DNA of 64,000 bases, from NCBI RefSeq assembly GCF_026627505.1, contig NZ_JAPNLK010000021.1, positions 43,027-107,026 on the forward strand, read 5' to 3'. Below are positions 63,017 to 64,000 of this stretch, piece after piece. Both the position numbers and the translations under genes were made by a program. The notes under the pieces were generated by a model. It had not been told where the DNA came from. It did not search any database and saw only the letters and a list, made by a program, of their open reading frames with translations. The DNA is from Streptomyces sp. H27-H5. Lineage in GTDB: Bacteria > Actinomycetota > Actinomycetes > Streptomycetales > Streptomycetaceae. Positions within the stretch are counted from its first letter, which is position 1, and every line of letters starts with the position of its first letter.

Positions 63017-63910
63017 ATGAACGACCGCATGATGAAGGCAGTGCTCTACGACCGCTATGGCGGCCCCGATGTGCTCTACACGGGCTGCGTGCCACGCCCT
63101 GAGCCGGCCCCCGGCGAGGTCCTTGTGAGGGTGCGCGCGTTCAGCGTCAACGGCGGCGAACTGGCAGCACGTGCCGGCCGTCTCCGCCTCATGACCGGCC
63201 GGAAATTCCCCAAGCGCGTCGGCTTGGACTTCACCGGCGAGGTCGCCGCACTGGGCGCCGGAGTCACCCGGTTCGCGGCAGGCGACCGCGTATGGGGGGT
63301 CTTGGGCCGCACCTCCGTACTCGGCAGCGCCGCCGAGTACGTGACCGTACCCGCTGAGCGGGTCGGCCGGCTCCCCGACGGCCTTGACCTGGTGGACGCC
63401 GCCGCGCTGCCGGTAGCCACCACGGCCATCACCGCGCTGCGGGACAAAGCCGGGCTGCGCCCCGGCGAACGACTCCTCGTCCGGGGTGCTTCGGGCGGTG
63501 TCGGCAACGCCGCCGTCCAGCTCGGACTGGCGTACGGCGCCGAGGTCACGGCCCTGGCCCGTGCAGCCAACCTCGACTTCGTCCGCGGGCTCGGCGCGCA
63601 CAAGGCCGTCGACCACAGGACCGTGCGGCCGGCGGAACTGGGCCGCTTCGACGTGGTCCTGGACACCGCGGGGACCGACCTGCGGGCCTTCCGGCGCCTG
63701 CTGAATCCGGGCGGGCGCATGGTCACCATCGCCTTCGACCTGAAACGGCCCGCGGCGTCGCTCGGCTACCTCGCGGCCAGCACAGTCCACGGACACGGCC
63801 GGGTGCGTTTCTTCAGCGGCAACCCCACGCGGGCGGACTTCGACGACCTCGCCCGCCATGTGGTCGAGGGCAAGCTAAGTGGTCTGCGTCGTAAGTCCTT
63901 CGGGGGTTGA
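63017..63910 (+). pseudogene. Zinc-binding dehydrogenase/quinone oxidoreductase, truncated 3'
   Basis: A quinone oxidoreductase-like MDR protein: MKAVLYDRYGGPDVLYTG, FSVNGGELAARAGRLRLMTG, GERLLVRGASGGVGNAAVQL (NADPH loop), VVLDTAGTDLRAFRRLLNP. At about 63875, after ARHVVEGKLS, the usual sequence stops and unrelated DNA supplies GLRRKSFGG and a stop. About 15 C-terminal residues are lost, so it may still fold, but is probably weakened. Confidence 0.75.
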
Positions 63911-64000
63911 TCACGCGGCCTTGGCGGCGGAGGATTCTTCTGGGTGATCGGCGGTGTGCTGGTCGAGCCTGGCCAGGAGATCGTCCAGGTCGGAGGTGGT
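63911..64000 (-). CDS. C-terminus of a gene entering from the right, perhaps a transposase
   Basis: The last 29 codons of a minus-strand gene: TTSDLDDLLARLDQHTADHP then EESSAAKAA and stop. The sequence between the dehydrogenase break and this stop, including TGGTCTGCGTCGTAAGTC, may be an insertion sequence end. No family can be assigned from so short a piece. Confidence 0.4.
   Translation of the reverse strand, partial: TTSDLDDLLARLDQHTADHPEESSAAKAA

Noticed and set aside
1..64000. CRISPR array or tRNA genes
   Set aside because: No regularly spaced repeats of 25-40 bases and no tRNA-like TTCGA loops with matching acceptor stems were found.

Overview
The window looks like an accessory part of a Streptomyces (or close streptomycete) chromosome. 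GC is very high, GTG and TTG starts are common, ribosome sites are GGAG-like, and the families are typical of the group: SigE-type ECF sigma factor, mycothiol-dependent isomerase-like proteins, NACHT and nSTAND NTPases, an I36 inhibitor, DUF4157, and IS5/IS630 fragments. No tRNA, rRNA or CRISPR array was seen. Many broken genes and insertion-sequence scraps lie between intact ones, so the region has been reshuffled repeatedly.

Layout. 0-5 kb: an MDMPI-type protein, IS5 debris, a DUF4246 protein, a DHFR/RibD-like reductase and a small membrane protein whose stop codon lies in the end of a palindromic MITE-like element; a second related element follows in opposite orientation. 5-10.5 kb: RidA, then a two-gene nSTAND NTPase/WD40 module. 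10.8-14.3 kb: an ECF sigma factor with its own ECF-type promoter, a linked membrane protein and a methyltransferase. 15.2-17.2 kb: an SPFH protein coupled to a divergent NAD-kinase-like protein. 17-27 kb: mixed single genes (2H phosphoesterase, HAD-like, MDMPI-like, S41 peptidase, ArsR, FabV-type enoyl reductase, secreted EEP nuclease/phosphatase, NADAR, membrane protein). 27.7-35.9 kb: a HelD-like RNA polymerase motor, then an island of a membrane NACHT NTPase convergent with two overlapping trypsin-like protease genes, one fused to a full-length GroEL-like chaperonin. 36-50 kb: a DUF4157 (eCIS leader) protein, acetyltransferases, LysR/CMD pair, a SoxR-type promoter with an NTF2-like gene, a secreted amidohydrolase, an IS630 element, an I36 inhibitor and many remnants. 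50-62 kb: a potassium region with intact kdpFABC, internally deleted kdpD and kdpE, and two APC permeases, the first KimA-like. 62-64 kb: a TetR regulator and an oxidoreductase cut short near the right edge.

How genes may work together. The 30-36 kb island combines an NTPase sensor, proteases and a chaperonin-like module, in the manner of bacterial conflict (immunity-like) systems. Its role is inferred from architecture. In the potassium region, paired CGTATGG repeats with the same 32-base spacing precede both the kdp operon and the KimA-like gene, so one regulator may control both high-affinity uptake routes although the local KdpDE genes are broken.
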